Made by a program: the position numbers and the translations under genes. The notes under the pieces were generated by a model that made no database searches, had not been told where the DNA came from, and saw nothing but the letters and a program-made list of their open reading frames with translations. This document shows, piece by piece, positions 16,218-25,110 of a stretch of DNA of 37,373 nt (position 1 is the first letter of the stretch; each line of letters begins with the position of its first letter). The stretch covers positions 1 to 37,373 of the forward strand of contig MNZL01000136.1 in the NCBI GenBank assembly GCA_001873585.1, in the 5' to 3' direction. The stretch comes from Rhodobacterales bacterium CG2_30_65_12 (GTDB taxonomy: Bacteria > Pseudomonadota > Alphaproteobacteria > Rhodobacterales > Rhodobacteraceae).

Positions 16218-18188
16218 TCAGAGCGTGATGCGGAACCGCGCGAAGCCATCCGGCCCGTCGCCGGCGGGTTCGATCGCCACGCCCTTCACATCGGCGATGT
16301 AGTCCACCGCTTTCGGCCCGGTATCGAACAGCACCGTCGTGCCCGGCATCGGTGCGAAGGTCCAGTTGGCGTCGGCCGAGGGGTTGATCGTGCCCTGCTC
16401 GACGATGTAGCGCACGATCACGTCGCGGTTTGTGTCGGGCCCTTCAAAGATGATCGTATCGCCTGTGCCCGGGAAGTGGCCGCCACCGCCGGCGCGGTAG
16501 TTGTTGGTGGCCACAACGAACTCCATTTCGTCGGTCACCGGCGCGCCGTTGAAGGCGAGGTTCACGATCCGGTTGGCGCCTTCGTTGATCACGTTACCGT
16601 CGCGGTCAAACATCATCGGCTGCGAAAGGTCGATCTGGTAGGTCACGCCATCGACCACATCGAAATTGTAGGACGGAAAATCGGGGTTCAGCAGCACCTG
16701 CCCGGTTTCGCCCGGAGTGATCTGGTTGAACATCCCCGCCGAGCGCTCAAGCCAGCCCTTGAGCTGGGCCCCGGTGATCTTCACCGCGCGCACGGTGTTG
16801 GGGTAGAGGTAGAGATCGGCCACGTTCTTGATCGCCACGTCGCCCGCCGGCACGTCGGTGTAGTATTCCGGGCCACCCCGGCCGCCGGCCTTGAAGGGCG
16901 CCGCCGCCGACAGGATCGGCAGGGCTTCGTAGGCGGTGCCCCGCATCATCTGGGTGATATACCAAAGCTGCGCCTGGCTCACGATTTGCACGCTCGGATC
17001 ATCCGCGACCAGCGCGAAGTAGCTTTGCAGTGGCGCCGAGGTCTTGCCCACCGCCCGGCGTATGTAGGCGAGCGTTTCCGCATGCTCTTGTGCCACCGAA
17101 GCCTCGACCTCCGGCACACTTTCGACCGTTGCCAAGACCGACCGGTCTTCGCCCCGCAGATAGATCGGGCGCACTTCGCTGGCGTGGTTCACCACCCGCA
17201 CCTCGCCGCCCTCGAATGAGAGCATCAGGTCGATCACGCCCAGGTGCGAGCCCCAGAAGCCGCCCATCACCGCAGGCTTGCCGTGGATCGTGCCTCTGGT
17301 GGCATCGAGCCCATCCCAGCCTGCGTAATCGGCGCCGGGGAACACGAGGTGGGAGTGGCCCGTCATCAGCGCGTCGATCCCGTCGACCTCGGCCAGCGGC
17401 ACGGAGGCGTTTTCCATACCCTCTTGGTATTGCGCGCTACCGATGCCGGAATGGCTGAGCGCGATGACGATCTGCGCACCTGCTTCCTTCATCTGCGGCA
17501 CCCAGGCCTTCGCCGCTTCAACAATGTCGCGGGTAGTCACGTTGGCTTCGAGGTGGCGGCGATCCCAGGTCATGATCTGCGGCGGAACGAAGCCGATCAG
17601 GCCCACCTTCACCACATGCTCCTGCCCGGTGCCGTCGATCACCGTCTTCTCAAGGATCACGTAAGGCTTCACCAGCGTCTTGTCGGCGGTGGGGCTGGCG
17701 CCGGCTTCCGTGGCGACGTTGGCGCTCACCACCGGGAATGCGGCCCCGGCGAGCGACTTCACAAGGAAATCAAGCCCATAGTTGAACTCGTGATTGCCGA
17801 GCGTTGACGCTTCAAACCCTACGGTGTTCATCGCGGCGATCACCGGGTGCATATCACCCTCTTTCATCCCGCGCTCGTAAGCGATGTAATCGCCCATCGG
17901 GTTACCTTGCAGGAAATCGCCGTTGTCGACGAGCATGGCGTTGGTCGCCTCGGCGCGGATGGTGTTGATATGCGCCATGGTGCGGGCGAGCCCGACGGTG
18001 TCGATCGGTTTGTCGCTGTAGTAATCGTAAGGCATTACATGCACATGCAGATCGGTGGTTTCCATGATCCGCAGGTGCGCTTCGTTGCCGGCGGCACGCG
18101 CCGAGAATGGATGCAGCGCGATGAAAGACGCGCCGGCGACGCCGCCAAGAAAGCTGCGGCGGGTGGGCGAAAGGATGGACGATGACAT
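16218..18188 (-). CDS. cpdB: CpdB-like periplasmic 2',3'-cyclic-nucleotide phosphodiesterase/3'-nucleotidase, Tat-exported
   Basis: This is a metallophosphoesterase with a 5'-nucleotidase C-terminal domain, scavenging nucleotides outside the cytoplasm. ATG 18188, five bases after GGAGG, is preferred over the longer ORF because it places a twin-arginine signal at the start (TRRSFLGGVAGASF). Metal-binding blocks are METTDLHVHVMPYDYY, VDNGDFLQGNPMGDY, TLGNHEFNYGLDF and MTGHSHLVFPG. The C-terminal domain has FVVATNNYRAGGGGHFPGTG. The length of 656 is as in E. coli CpdB. It is 87 bp downstream of dsrN on the same strand, but a functional link to sulfur oxidation is not evident. It is not SoxB, although SoxB shares the superfamily. 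Confidence 0.9.
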   Translation of the reverse strand: MSSSILSPTRRSFLGGVAGASFIALHPFSARAAGNEAHLRIMETTDLHVHVMPYDYYSDKPIDTVGLARTMAHINTIRAEATNAMLVDNGDFLQGNPMGDYIAYERGMKEGDMHPVIAAMNTVGFEASTLGNHEFNYGLDFLVKSLAGAAFPVVSANVATEAGASPTADKTLVKPYVILEKTVIDGTGQEHVVKVGLIGFVPPQIMTWDRRHLEANVTTRDIVEAAKAWVPQMKEAGAQIVIALSHSGIGSAQYQEGMENASVPLAEVDGIDALMTGHSHLVFPGADYAGWDGLDATRGTIHGKPAVMGGFWGSHLGVIDLMLSFEGGEVRVVNHASEVRPIYLRGEDRSVLATVESVPEVEASVAQEHAETLAYIRRAVGKTSAPLQSYFALVADDPSVQIVSQAQLWYITQMMRGTAYEALPILSAAAPFKAGGRGGPEYYTDVPAGDVAIKNVADLYLYPNTVRAVKITGAQLKGWLERSAGMFNQITPGETGQVLLNPDFPSYNFDVVDGVTYQIDLSQPMMFDRDGNVINEGANRIVNLAFNGAPVTDEMEFVVATNNYRAGGGGHFPGTGDTIIFEGPDTNRDVIVRYIVEQGTINPSADANWTFAPMPGTTVLFDTGPKAVDYIADVKGVAIEPAGDGPDGFARFRITL

Positions 18189-18233
18189 GAGAGCCTCCAC
18201 GAAGTCAGACGGCTCAATGCTACGCCCAAGTTG

Positions 18234-18249
18234 TGTCGCTGGCGCGACA
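18234..18249 (-). repeat. Inverted repeat between dsrN and cpdB
   Basis: TGTCGC-GCCA-GCGACA forms a 6-bp stem with a 4-base loop. It lies 26 bp after the dsrN stop and may mark the end of the dsr transcript. On the dsr strand there is no T-run after it; on the opposite strand it is followed by ATTTTT. Confidence 0.35.
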
Positions 18250-18275
18250 ATTTTTACCAATCGGCCAGACTCTGC

Positions 18276-19649
18276 CTAAGCGGTCGTGCCCCTGTTGGCC
18301 CGCACGAAATCCACGAACCGGGACACCCAGTTATCGGCGCGGGTGGCGCGCAGGTGGCAAAAACCGGCAAGCGTTTTGTGCACCACGATGCCGTCACTGT
18401 TGCCATCCACGCCATGACCGCGCGTCATGTCGCGCCCATAACGCGGTGTCCCGTCGAGCGCTTTCAGCCGGGCATAATGGAACTCGTGCGCGCGGATCGT
18501 GCCGCCTGCGCCCGGCCAGGGATGATCGGCGCGCTCGGTGAACCGGATAAGCCCCTTGCCCTCGGGGCGCGGGTGCATCACCGCCTCACCCGGCACCACA
18601 CCCACCATCAGCCCCGCCGCCGCCTCAGCGACGATGGCGCGCGAGAGATACATCAGCCCGCCGCATTCGGCGTAAGCCGGCAGGCCGGCCTCGATCTTTA
18701 CCCGGATGTCGGCGCGCAGCGGGGCGTTGGCCGAAAGCTCGGGCACAAACATCTCGGGAAAGCCGCCGCCAATGAAAAGCCCGTCGCATAGGGGCAGAGC
18801 CGGATCGGCCATCGCATCGAAGGGCACAAGCCGGGCACCCTGCGCCGCAAATTCTTCAAGATCGTCGGGATAGTAGAAGCCGAAAGCGCGATCTCGGGCA
18901 TAGGCGATGGTCACGTCTGGGGGGGGCACCGGCGCGGGCGCGGGCGGATCGGGCAGGTCGTCCGCCTGCCCTGCGAGGTCCAGCAGCAGGTCAAGATCGA
19001 CCGAGCCGCCGACGACCTCCCCCAGCCTTGAGATCAGCGCATCAAGCTCGCCGGTTTCGGCCGGGGTGGTCAGGCCAAGGTGGCGCTCGCCGATTTCCAG
19101 CGCGCTGTTGCGGTGCACCGCGCCAACCACCACGAGATCGGTATAGGTTTCCACCGCCTGGCGCAGCTTTTGCTCGTGGCGGGGGCCACCGACCTTGTTG
19201 AGGATCACGCCGACGATAGTCACCTCGGGGTCAAACGCCCGGTAACCTTGCAGGAGCGGCGCGATCCCGCGCGTCATCCCGTTCGTGTCGATCACCAGGA
19301 TCACCGGCAGGCCGAGGAGCTTGGCAATGGCGGCGTTGGAATCGGTGCCGTCCATCGCCACCCCGTCAAACAGCCCCTTGTTGGCCTCCACCAGCGCGAG
19401 GTCATGCCCAGCCGCGCGGGAGGTGAAGAAGCTGGCGATTTCGTCCGGGGCCTGGGTGTTGAAGTCGAGGTTGTAGCATGGGCCCCCGGTGGCCGCGCTC
19501 AGCCACATCGGGTCGATGTAATCGGGCCCCTTCTTGAAGGCGGCAAGCGAAAGCCCGCGCGCGGCAAGCGCGCGGGCGAGCCCGGTGGAAACAACCGTCT
19601 TGCCGGAAGATTTGTGCGCGGCGGCGATCAGAAACCGCGGCGCGCGCAT
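18276..19649 (-). CDS. dsrN: DsrN, siroheme amidating enzyme (CobB/CbiA-like)
   Basis: DsrN is a glutamine amidotransferase that converts siroheme to siro(heme)amide for DsrAB. The 457 residues show an N-terminal dethiobiotin-synthetase-like ATPase domain with the P-loop AAAHKSSGKTVVSTG (residues 9-23) and KKGPDYIDPMWL. The C-terminal class-I amidotransferase domain has FIGGGFPEMF, the nucleophile Cys329 in AYAECGGLMYL, and a histidine in RAHEFHYARL. Sequence alone cannot exclude cobyrinate a,c-diamide synthase, but the place at the end of the dsr operon supports DsrN. The start overlaps the upstream TrpD2-like stop by one base. Confidence 0.92.
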   Translation of the reverse strand: MRAPRFLIAAAHKSSGKTVVSTGLARALAARGLSLAAFKKGPDYIDPMWLSAATGGPCYNLDFNTQAPDEIASFFTSRAAGHDLALVEANKGLFDGVAMDGTDSNAAIAKLLGLPVILVIDTNGMTRGIAPLLQGYRAFDPEVTIVGVILNKVGGPRHEQKLRQAVETYTDLVVVGAVHRNSALEIGERHLGLTTPAETGELDALISRLGEVVGGSVDLDLLLDLAGQADDLPDPPAPAPVPPPDVTIAYARDRAFGFYYPDDLEEFAAQGARLVPFDAMADPALPLCDGLFIGGGFPEMFVPELSANAPLRADIRVKIEAGLPAYAECGGLMYLSRAIVAEAAAGLMVGVVPGEAVMHPRPEGKGLIRFTERADHPWPGAGGTIRAHEFHYARLKALDGTPRYGRDMTRGHGVDGNSDGIVVHKTLAGFCHLRATRADNWVSRFVDFVRANRGTTA

Positions 19650-20686
19650 CAGGCGCTGACCGGCAGCTTCGAGGTATCGCGCGCCGCCCAGATTTTGCCG
19701 GCAAGCGCCTGGGCCTCGTCCATCGTCGCGGCCTTGTCGTGGGTCTTGAGCGCGATCGCCATGGTGCCGACGATTGCCTCTCGGGCATATTCATCTTCGT
19801 CCTGCCCGCGCCAAACCTTCATCAGCCGGGCCAGTTGCATCTCTTCGTCGGGCGGGGCATGGCCGTCGTCAAGCGTGGCAGGCCATTCCTCGATGTGAAG
19901 CTCGGTGGCGCCATGCGTTGTCCAGACCGGGGTGGGCTTGTTGGGCCGGCGCTCAATCTCGCCGCCGTCGCCCCGAAACACCGCCGCGTTCTCGATGCCG
20001 AGAAGCTGGGCCGCGCCGGAGTGAATATCCATGAAACCGCGATGGAAGATACCCTGCATGACCGTGTGTGCGTTGAACGGGTTGAGCATCCGGGTAAAGC
20101 TGTGCACTGGGCTGCGCAGGCCGAGCAGAGGCCGCAGGTTGATAAGCTCGCGCAAGCTCGGGCTCAGCACTTCGAGCGGCACATAGGCAAAGCCCTGCGC
20201 CTCGATCTCGTCGGCGGCCATTTGCAGGCTGTCACAAACCGGCAAGCCAAGGTGGGTGAGCACGTCGCGGGTGTAAACCCGGCCGGGCGTATGGCCCTCG
20301 GTGCCGTGCATGAACACCTTGTAGCCCGCCCCCACCAGCGCCATCACGCCGAGCAGATACCACGGCAGTTGCACCCGCTTGCCGGCGTAGGACGACCAAT
20401 CGAAATCCACCGCCGGGAGTCTCGTGGGCAAATTGAAGGTATCGCGCGCACCAATGGCGAAGCCAGCGATCTCTTCCGGGGCTTCTTCCTTGAGCCGCAG
20501 CAGCATCAGGAAAGCACCGATCTGCTCGGGCTCGGCCTCGCCGCGCAGGATCATTGCCATGCTTTCGCGGCTTTCCTCCAGCGTGAGGTGGCGCTGCTTG
20601 GTCTTGCCCCGCCCGAGGATCGCAACGAAGCGCGAAAACGGGTGCGGGTGGTTCGGGTCGAGCACCCGGGTTGGCTGGTCTTTCAT
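19649..20686 (-). CDS. TrpD2-like glycosyl transferase family 3 protein inside the dsr operon
   Basis: This is a 345-residue member of the anthranilate phosphoribosyltransferase fold (TrpD2/YbiB group). The N-terminal helical domain includes LTLEESRESMAMILRGEAEPEQIGAFLMLLRLKEE. The PRPP loop GTGGD of true TrpD is not conserved (HGTEGHTPGRVYT is found instead), so tryptophan synthesis is unlikely. The substrate is unknown. ATG 20686 is chosen over the longer ORF because the conserved region begins there and upstream sequence overlaps dsrP. It lies 19 bp after dsrP and overlaps dsrN by one base, so it is made with the Dsr proteins. A role in siroheme-amide or cofactor handling is guesswork. Confidence 0.82.
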   Translation of the reverse strand: MKDQPTRVLDPNHPHPFSRFVAILGRGKTKQRHLTLEESRESMAMILRGEAEPEQIGAFLMLLRLKEEAPEEIAGFAIGARDTFNLPTRLPAVDFDWSSYAGKRVQLPWYLLGVMALVGAGYKVFMHGTEGHTPGRVYTRDVLTHLGLPVCDSLQMAADEIEAQGFAYVPLEVLSPSLRELINLRPLLGLRSPVHSFTRMLNPFNAHTVMQGIFHRGFMDIHSGAAQLLGIENAAVFRGDGGEIERRPNKPTPVWTTHGATELHIEEWPATLDDGHAPPDEEMQLARLMKVWRGQDEDEYAREAIVGTMAIALKTHDKAATMDEAQALAGKIWAARDTSKLPVSA

Positions 20687-20705
20687 GGCTGGAGCCCCCG
20701 CATTG

Positions 20706-21905
20706 TCAGCCTTTGGCGGCCAGATTGCCGTCAGACAGGTTTGTCGGCAGCACCCGGAGCACCTTGGCCCCGACGCCCGCCGCGAACAGCGCCAGCGCCA
20801 CGCCGCCAAGCCCCAACATAAGCTCCCAGATCGACGGCGTGTAGGGGCTCACCACACCTTCGTGGAAGCCCTCGATCACCTCGTAGCCGGGAAAGATTTC
20901 GAGCGGATAGGCCTGGCCACCAATCACGATCACGTAGACCTGGGCAAAGCCGCCGATCACCACGAGGATCGAAGCAAGAATGGTGGAGGAGCGCGACGGG
21001 TTGAGAAACACCAGCGCGATCGGGATCAGCCCGCCGAGCATCACCTGCACACCCCAGAACAGCATCGTGTAAATGCCGCCATCCATCAGGATGAAGCGCT
21101 CATACCCGCCGTGCTCGGTGGCGTAGAGGTTGGTGAGGTGGAAGACGAGCGCAAAATAGAGCACCGCCGAGGCAAAGACACCGAGCAGCCGACCAAGGCG
21201 CTTGAGTAGCTCTTCCCCGAAGATCCGATCATTGAGCTTCAACAGGGTGAGGGTAACAAGGATGAAGATCGCCAGCCCGAACGAGAAGCTCATGATGATG
21301 AACATCGGCGCCATGATCGCGGCGTCATAGCCGGGGCGGGCAACGAGCCAGCCGAAGATCGAGCCGGTGCCGGTGGTGAGCGCGAGACGCCAAAGAAAGG
21401 CGACGAAGCCGGCGAAGCGCACCCACTTGTAATCAAGAGCCCGCATCATCTGGGTCACGAGATACACCGCCACCACGGCGACGAAGCCATTATAGAGCAG
21501 CACGTTCCAGGCGAAGACAGAGCTGAAATTGTAGGTGGTCATCGCCACGATCAGCCGGTCAGCCCGGCCAAGATCGAGCACCACGATGGCAAGGCCGCCC
21601 ACCAGCAGGGTGATCGCCAGAAGCGACGAAAACCGGCCCATCGGCTTGTAGGCTTTCTCGCCAAAGACCGAGCCGATCGAGGCCACGTTGAGCGCGCCAG
21701 AGGCGGCGACGATCAGGAAGATCGCAAACACATGCGGCAGGCCCCAGACAATCTGGTTGGTCATCCCGGTCACGGCGTGGCCGTGATGCTCCATGTAGAA
21801 CCAGGCCCCGCCAGCGGCGGCGAGAAACGCCAACAGCAGCGCGGCGATTTGCCAGACGCCGGGCGTTGCCTTGAGTTCACGATAGATCGTCTGTTCCATT
21901 GCCAT
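20706..21905 (-). CDS. dsrP: DsrP, NrfD-type membrane subunit of DsrMKJOP
   Basis: DsrP is an integral membrane quinone-interacting subunit. About ten hydrophobic segments are visible in 399 residues, such as WQIAALLLAFLAAAGGAWF, GLPHVFAIFLIVAASGALNVAS, SSLLAITLLVGGLAIVVLDLG and MLFWGVQVMLGGLIPIALVF. The segment DLGRADRLIVAMTTYNFSSVFAWN is typical of NrfD/PsrC proteins. It lies 12 bp after dsrO and 19 bp before the TrpD2-like gene. With DsrO and DsrJ it forms the periplasm-facing half of the complex. Confidence 0.93.
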   Translation of the reverse strand: MAMEQTIYRELKATPGVWQIAALLLAFLAAAGGAWFYMEHHGHAVTGMTNQIVWGLPHVFAIFLIVAASGALNVASIGSVFGEKAYKPMGRFSSLLAITLLVGGLAIVVLDLGRADRLIVAMTTYNFSSVFAWNVLLYNGFVAVVAVYLVTQMMRALDYKWVRFAGFVAFLWRLALTTGTGSIFGWLVARPGYDAAIMAPMFIIMSFSFGLAIFILVTLTLLKLNDRIFGEELLKRLGRLLGVFASAVLYFALVFHLTNLYATEHGGYERFILMDGGIYTMLFWGVQVMLGGLIPIALVFLNPSRSSTILASILVVIGGFAQVYVIVIGGQAYPLEIFPGYEVIEGFHEGVVSPYTPSIWELMLGLGGVALALFAAGVGAKVLRVLPTNLSDGNLAAKG

Positions 21906-21917
21906 GGTGGTTCCCCG

Positions 21918-22670
21918 TCAGAGGTTCGTGTAGCGCACGCCCGGATCAAGCTCCAGGTCGGCACGCAGGGCGACCGAATCGTAGTCATTGAGCGCCTTCG
22001 AGATCGCGCTGTCGGGATCCTTGAGATCGCCGAACAGAATCGCCGAATGGCCGGCCTTTTCGCAGGCTTCAACGCAGGCTGGAATGCGGCCCGAATCAAT
22101 ACGCGGTGCGCAGAGGTTGCAGCTTTCTACCGTGCCCTTGCCGCGCGGGGCTTGAACATTCTGATCCGTGATCTCGGCATGCACAAAGCTGCGCGCCTTG
22201 AAGGGGCACGCCATCATGCAGTAGCGGCAGCCGATGCAGATGTGCTTGTCGACCAGCACGATCCCGTCTTCGCGCTTCATCGAGGCGCCGGTGGGGCAGA
22301 CATCAACGCAGGGCGGGGCTTCGCAATGTTGGCACATCACCGGGGCCGAAACCTCGCGCCCGGTGGACGTGTCGCGCAACGTGACCTTGCGAATCCATTC
22401 CGGCGCCTGCTCCGGGTCGATCTGTTCCAACTCGGTCTGCGACCCCCAGCCGTTTTCAACCTTGCAGGCGGTCACGCAATCGTTGCAGTCGGCGGCGCAT
22501 TTGGAAGCGTCGATCAGGAGGCCCCAGCGCTTGCCAGCGTCGGCGCGCGATGACGCCTCGGCGGTGCCGCCGAAGGCCATCAGGGTGACGCCCGGCGCGA
22601 GCGTGAGGGTTGAGGCCGCCGCGCCGGATTTCAGGATATCGCGGCGGGTCATTTCGGCGCGGTTGGTCAT
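21918..22670 (-). CDS. dsrO: DsrO, Tat-exported periplasmic Fe-S protein
   Basis: DsrO is the periplasmic ferredoxin-like subunit of DsrMKJOP. The ORF track start is too long; ATG 22670 overlaps the dsrJ stop by four bases. The 250 residues begin with a twin-arginine signal (TRRDILKSGAAAS, hydrophobic to about residue 36, cleavage near GTAEA). Cysteine groups follow: C58, C62, C65 and C69, then CQHCEAPPCVDVCPTGA, CIGCRYCMMACPFKA and CNLCAPR with CVEACEKAG. The first group has the spacing C-x3-C-x2-C-x3-C (CAADCNDCVTAC). Confidence 0.94.
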   Translation of the reverse strand: MTNRAEMTRRDILKSGAAASTLTLAPGVTLMAFGGTAEASSRADAGKRWGLLIDASKCAADCNDCVTACKVENGWGSQTELEQIDPEQAPEWIRKVTLRDTSTGREVSAPVMCQHCEAPPCVDVCPTGASMKREDGIVLVDKHICIGCRYCMMACPFKARSFVHAEITDQNVQAPRGKGTVESCNLCAPRIDSGRIPACVEACEKAGHSAILFGDLKDPDSAISKALNDYDSVALRADLELDPGVRYTNL

Positions 22671-23134
22671 TTGTTCATCTCCTGCGCGACCCGAGAGAGA
22701 TAGGCGTCGATCGAGTTCGCCTCGTCCGGTTTGGCCATCGTGCGCAGCGCAAGCCCGCTTTCGTTCGGCGGCGTCGAACGGTGGCAGGTGAAGCAATCAA
22801 TCGTCACCGCCGCATAGTCGTGGCAGGCGCGGCAAAAATGGCGCTCGTCGTCGAAGCTGACGAAGCTTCCGGCCTCGTCCTTCACGGCGTGGCAGGTGAA
22901 ACATTCACCAATCGAAGCCTGGATCGCCAGATCATCGGGCGCAAGATCGCGCACCCCTTCACGCATGGTCAGGTCACGGTCATGCCTGAGCATGTCCATG
23001 TGATGAACGCGCCAATAGTCGTTGCCTTCGGGGTGGGGGTCACCGACTGCGGCGGGCACGACGGGACCAGTCCCGTCGGCCGCCGCACCCCCGGCGAAAC
23101 CAATTACGGCAAGGAAAGCGAAAACGAGCCGCAT
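22667..23134 (-). CDS. dsrJ: DsrJ, periplasmic triheme cytochrome c
   Basis: DsrJ is the triheme c-type cytochrome of DsrMKJOP. ATG 23134 gives 155 residues with a Sec signal peptide (MRLVFAFLAVIGFAGGAAA). Three heme motifs are CFTCH (78-82), CRACH (101-105) and CFTCH (114-118). In Allochromatium DsrJ an extra conserved cysteine (Cys46) is a proposed distal ligand of one heme. This protein has only the six heme cysteines, and at what I judge to be the equivalent position there is His34 (GDPHPEGNDYWRVHHMDML). It starts 2 bp after the dsrL stop and overlaps dsrO by 4 bp. Confidence 0.94.
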   Translation of the reverse strand: MRLVFAFLAVIGFAGGAAADGTGPVVPAAVGDPHPEGNDYWRVHHMDMLRHDRDLTMREGVRDLAPDDLAIQASIGECFTCHAVKDEAGSFVSFDDERHFCRACHDYAAVTIDCFTCHRSTPPNESGLALRTMAKPDEANSIDAYLSRVAQEMNK

Positions 23135-23136
23135 GG

Positions 23137-25089
23137 TCACTCCCCGAGACCCATCTTGATGTAGCCGGTCGGGCAAACGTCGGCGCAGATGTGGCAGCCG
23201 ATGCACCTGGTGTAATCGGTATCAACGTAGCGGCCCACCGCGCGTTCGGCTTTCGGCACACGGAACACCGCATCCTGCGGGCAGAAGATCACGCAGTTGT
23301 CGCACTCGAAGCAAAGGCCGCAGGACATGCAGCGCTCGCCCTCTTTCTGGGCCTGCTGCTCGCTGAAGCCAATGATCCGCTCCTCGAAGTTGCCGAGCAC
23401 CGCATCGCCAACAATGTCGAGCGCACCCCGCTCTTCTCGTGGCTCGAAATTGAAGTGCCCCTTGAACAGCTCGGTATGCGGAATGATCTGGCTGTTCGAG
23501 CGATCTTCGAAGTTGTGGATTGCCCACTTGGCCGAGGAGGTTCCCGCGATCTGTTCGTGCGGGTAGTCTGCCGGATCTCTGCCGCGCTGGTGCAGCTCTT
23601 CCATCAGGTTCCAGTGGTGCACGTCGACCTTGGGGCGCTTGTGCACTTCGCCGTCGTCGAGGAAATCGGTGATCGTTTCCGCTGCGATGCGGCCATGGCC
23701 GATGGCGGTGGTCAGCAGGTGAGGGCGGATGATATCGCCGCCGACAAAGTGCTTTTCACGGTCTTTGACCTGGTAGGTCGGGGTAGCGTCGATAAAGCCA
23801 CGGCCGTTGTCGAGATCGTCAAGCCCGTTACCGAGATCGCCCATCTGGCCGATGGCGGCGATGATGATATCGGCTTCGAGGGTGAACTCGGTGCCTTCGA
23901 TCGGCTCCGGTGCGTTGCCCTTCATCGTGCATTCACACATTTTCAGGCCAGTAGCGATGCCTTTTTCATTACGGATCACCTCAAGCGGCATCACCCCACC
24001 CTTGATGTCGATGCCTTCGCGCTTGGCATCTTCGCGTTCGTGCTCCGCGGCAGTCATCTGCTCAACGGGGAACAGCGAGGTGAGCGTGGCTGCAACCCCG
24101 GCGCGGGTGAGCAGACCGGCAGAATCATGCGCGGTCCAGTCGATCACTGTGCCGTCCGGGTGCTCTGACGGTTTGACCTCGGTGATGTTGCCGAGGCGAC
24201 GCGCAACCGAGGCGACGTCGATCGAGGTGTCGCCGCCACCGACGACGACCACCTTCTTGGCAGTGCCGAGCACCCAGCCCTTGTTGAACGCATCGAGGAA
24301 CTCGATGCCATTGATGCAGTTTTCGGTGCCGTCCCAGCCCGGGATTGGCAGCGGACGGCCCTGTTGCGCACCGAGCGCCCAGAACACCGCATCGAACGCC
24401 TTGTCGAGTTCGTTCATCGAAACGTCGGTGCCAACGCGGGTGTTGGTGTGCACATCGACGCCCATCTCGATGATCCGGCCGATTTCCTTGTCGAGCATGT
24501 CGCGCGGGGTCCGATAGCCCGGGATGCCGTAGCGCATCATCCCGCCCAGCTCTTCGTTGGCTTCAAACAGGGTCACGGCGTGACCGTCGAGGCGCAGGAA
24601 GTAGGCTGCCGAAAGGCCGGCGGGGCCGCCGCCGATCACGGCCACCTTGCGCCCGGTATCGGCGCCCGGCTCGCCCATCTTGATGCCATTGGCGTTGGCC
24701 CAGTCGCCCACATACTGCTCGACGCCATTGATGCCAACGTAATCGTCAACCTCGTTACGGTTGCAGCCCGCTTCACAGGGTGCGGGGCAGACGCGGCCCA
24801 TCGTGGCCGGAAACGGGTTGGCCTCGACCATCGAGTGAAAGGCGTATTCCTGCCACGCCATGCCCTCAACCGGCGGCTTGTCCATACCGCGCGCGATCGC
24901 CAGCCAGCCACGGATGTTGTGGCCCGACGGGCACGAGCCCTGGCATGGCGGCGTCTTGTGAACATAAGTCGGGCACTTGTGGCTGTGGTCGGCCTGGAAG
25001 ATCTTTTCGTTCAGCTCCCATTCCGCCGCCATTTCACCCTCTTCAAAGCGCCGGAAAGTCGGCTTGGTGTTCGGGTCCATATCGTTCAT
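23137..25089 (-). CDS. dsrL: DsrL, iron-sulfur flavoprotein NAD(P)H:acceptor oxidoreductase
   Basis: DsrL is a cytoplasmic partner of DsrAB in sulfur oxidisers, related to the small subunit of glutamate synthase. Within 650 residues, N-terminal cysteines (C39, C49, C53 and C101, C105, C109) are followed by the FAD motif VAVIGGGPAGLSAAYFL near 149-165, the NAD(P)-binding motif VVVVGGGDTSIDVASVARR near 283, and a C-terminal two-cluster ferredoxin domain (CMSCGLCFECDNC, CIGCHICADVCPTG). Presence of dsrL is a marker of Dsr systems that oxidise sulfur or can run in that direction. GGGAGG eight bases upstream supports ATG 25089. It sits between dsrK and dsrJ. Confidence 0.95.
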   Translation of the reverse strand: MNDMDPNTKPTFRRFEEGEMAAEWELNEKIFQADHSHKCPTYVHKTPPCQGSCPSGHNIRGWLAIARGMDKPPVEGMAWQEYAFHSMVEANPFPATMGRVCPAPCEAGCNRNEVDDYVGINGVEQYVGDWANANGIKMGEPGADTGRKVAVIGGGPAGLSAAYFLRLDGHAVTLFEANEELGGMMRYGIPGYRTPRDMLDKEIGRIIEMGVDVHTNTRVGTDVSMNELDKAFDAVFWALGAQQGRPLPIPGWDGTENCINGIEFLDAFNKGWVLGTAKKVVVVGGGDTSIDVASVARRLGNITEVKPSEHPDGTVIDWTAHDSAGLLTRAGVAATLTSLFPVEQMTAAEHEREDAKREGIDIKGGVMPLEVIRNEKGIATGLKMCECTMKGNAPEPIEGTEFTLEADIIIAAIGQMGDLGNGLDDLDNGRGFIDATPTYQVKDREKHFVGGDIIRPHLLTTAIGHGRIAAETITDFLDDGEVHKRPKVDVHHWNLMEELHQRGRDPADYPHEQIAGTSSAKWAIHNFEDRSNSQIIPHTELFKGHFNFEPREERGALDIVGDAVLGNFEERIIGFSEQQAQKEGERCMSCGLCFECDNCVIFCPQDAVFRVPKAERAVGRYVDTDYTRCIGCHICADVCPTGYIKMGLGE

Positions 25090-25110
25090 AAGCTGGTCCT
25101 CCCTTGCGCC

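Noticed and set aside
16218-18188. Possible SoxB (thiosulfate pathway)
   Set aside because: SoxB shares the 5'-nucleotidase superfamily and Tat export, but the motifs (TTDLHVHVMPYDYY, GNHEFNYG) and the 656-residue length match CpdB, and no other sox gene is present.
18276-19649. Cobyrinic acid a,c-diamide synthase for vitamin B12
   Set aside because: The family match is equally good, but no other cobalamin gene is near and the position at the end of the dsr operon indicates DsrN.
19649-20686. Anthranilate phosphoribosyltransferase TrpD
   Set aside because: The fold matches but the glycine-rich PRPP loop is not conserved and no trp gene is nearby.
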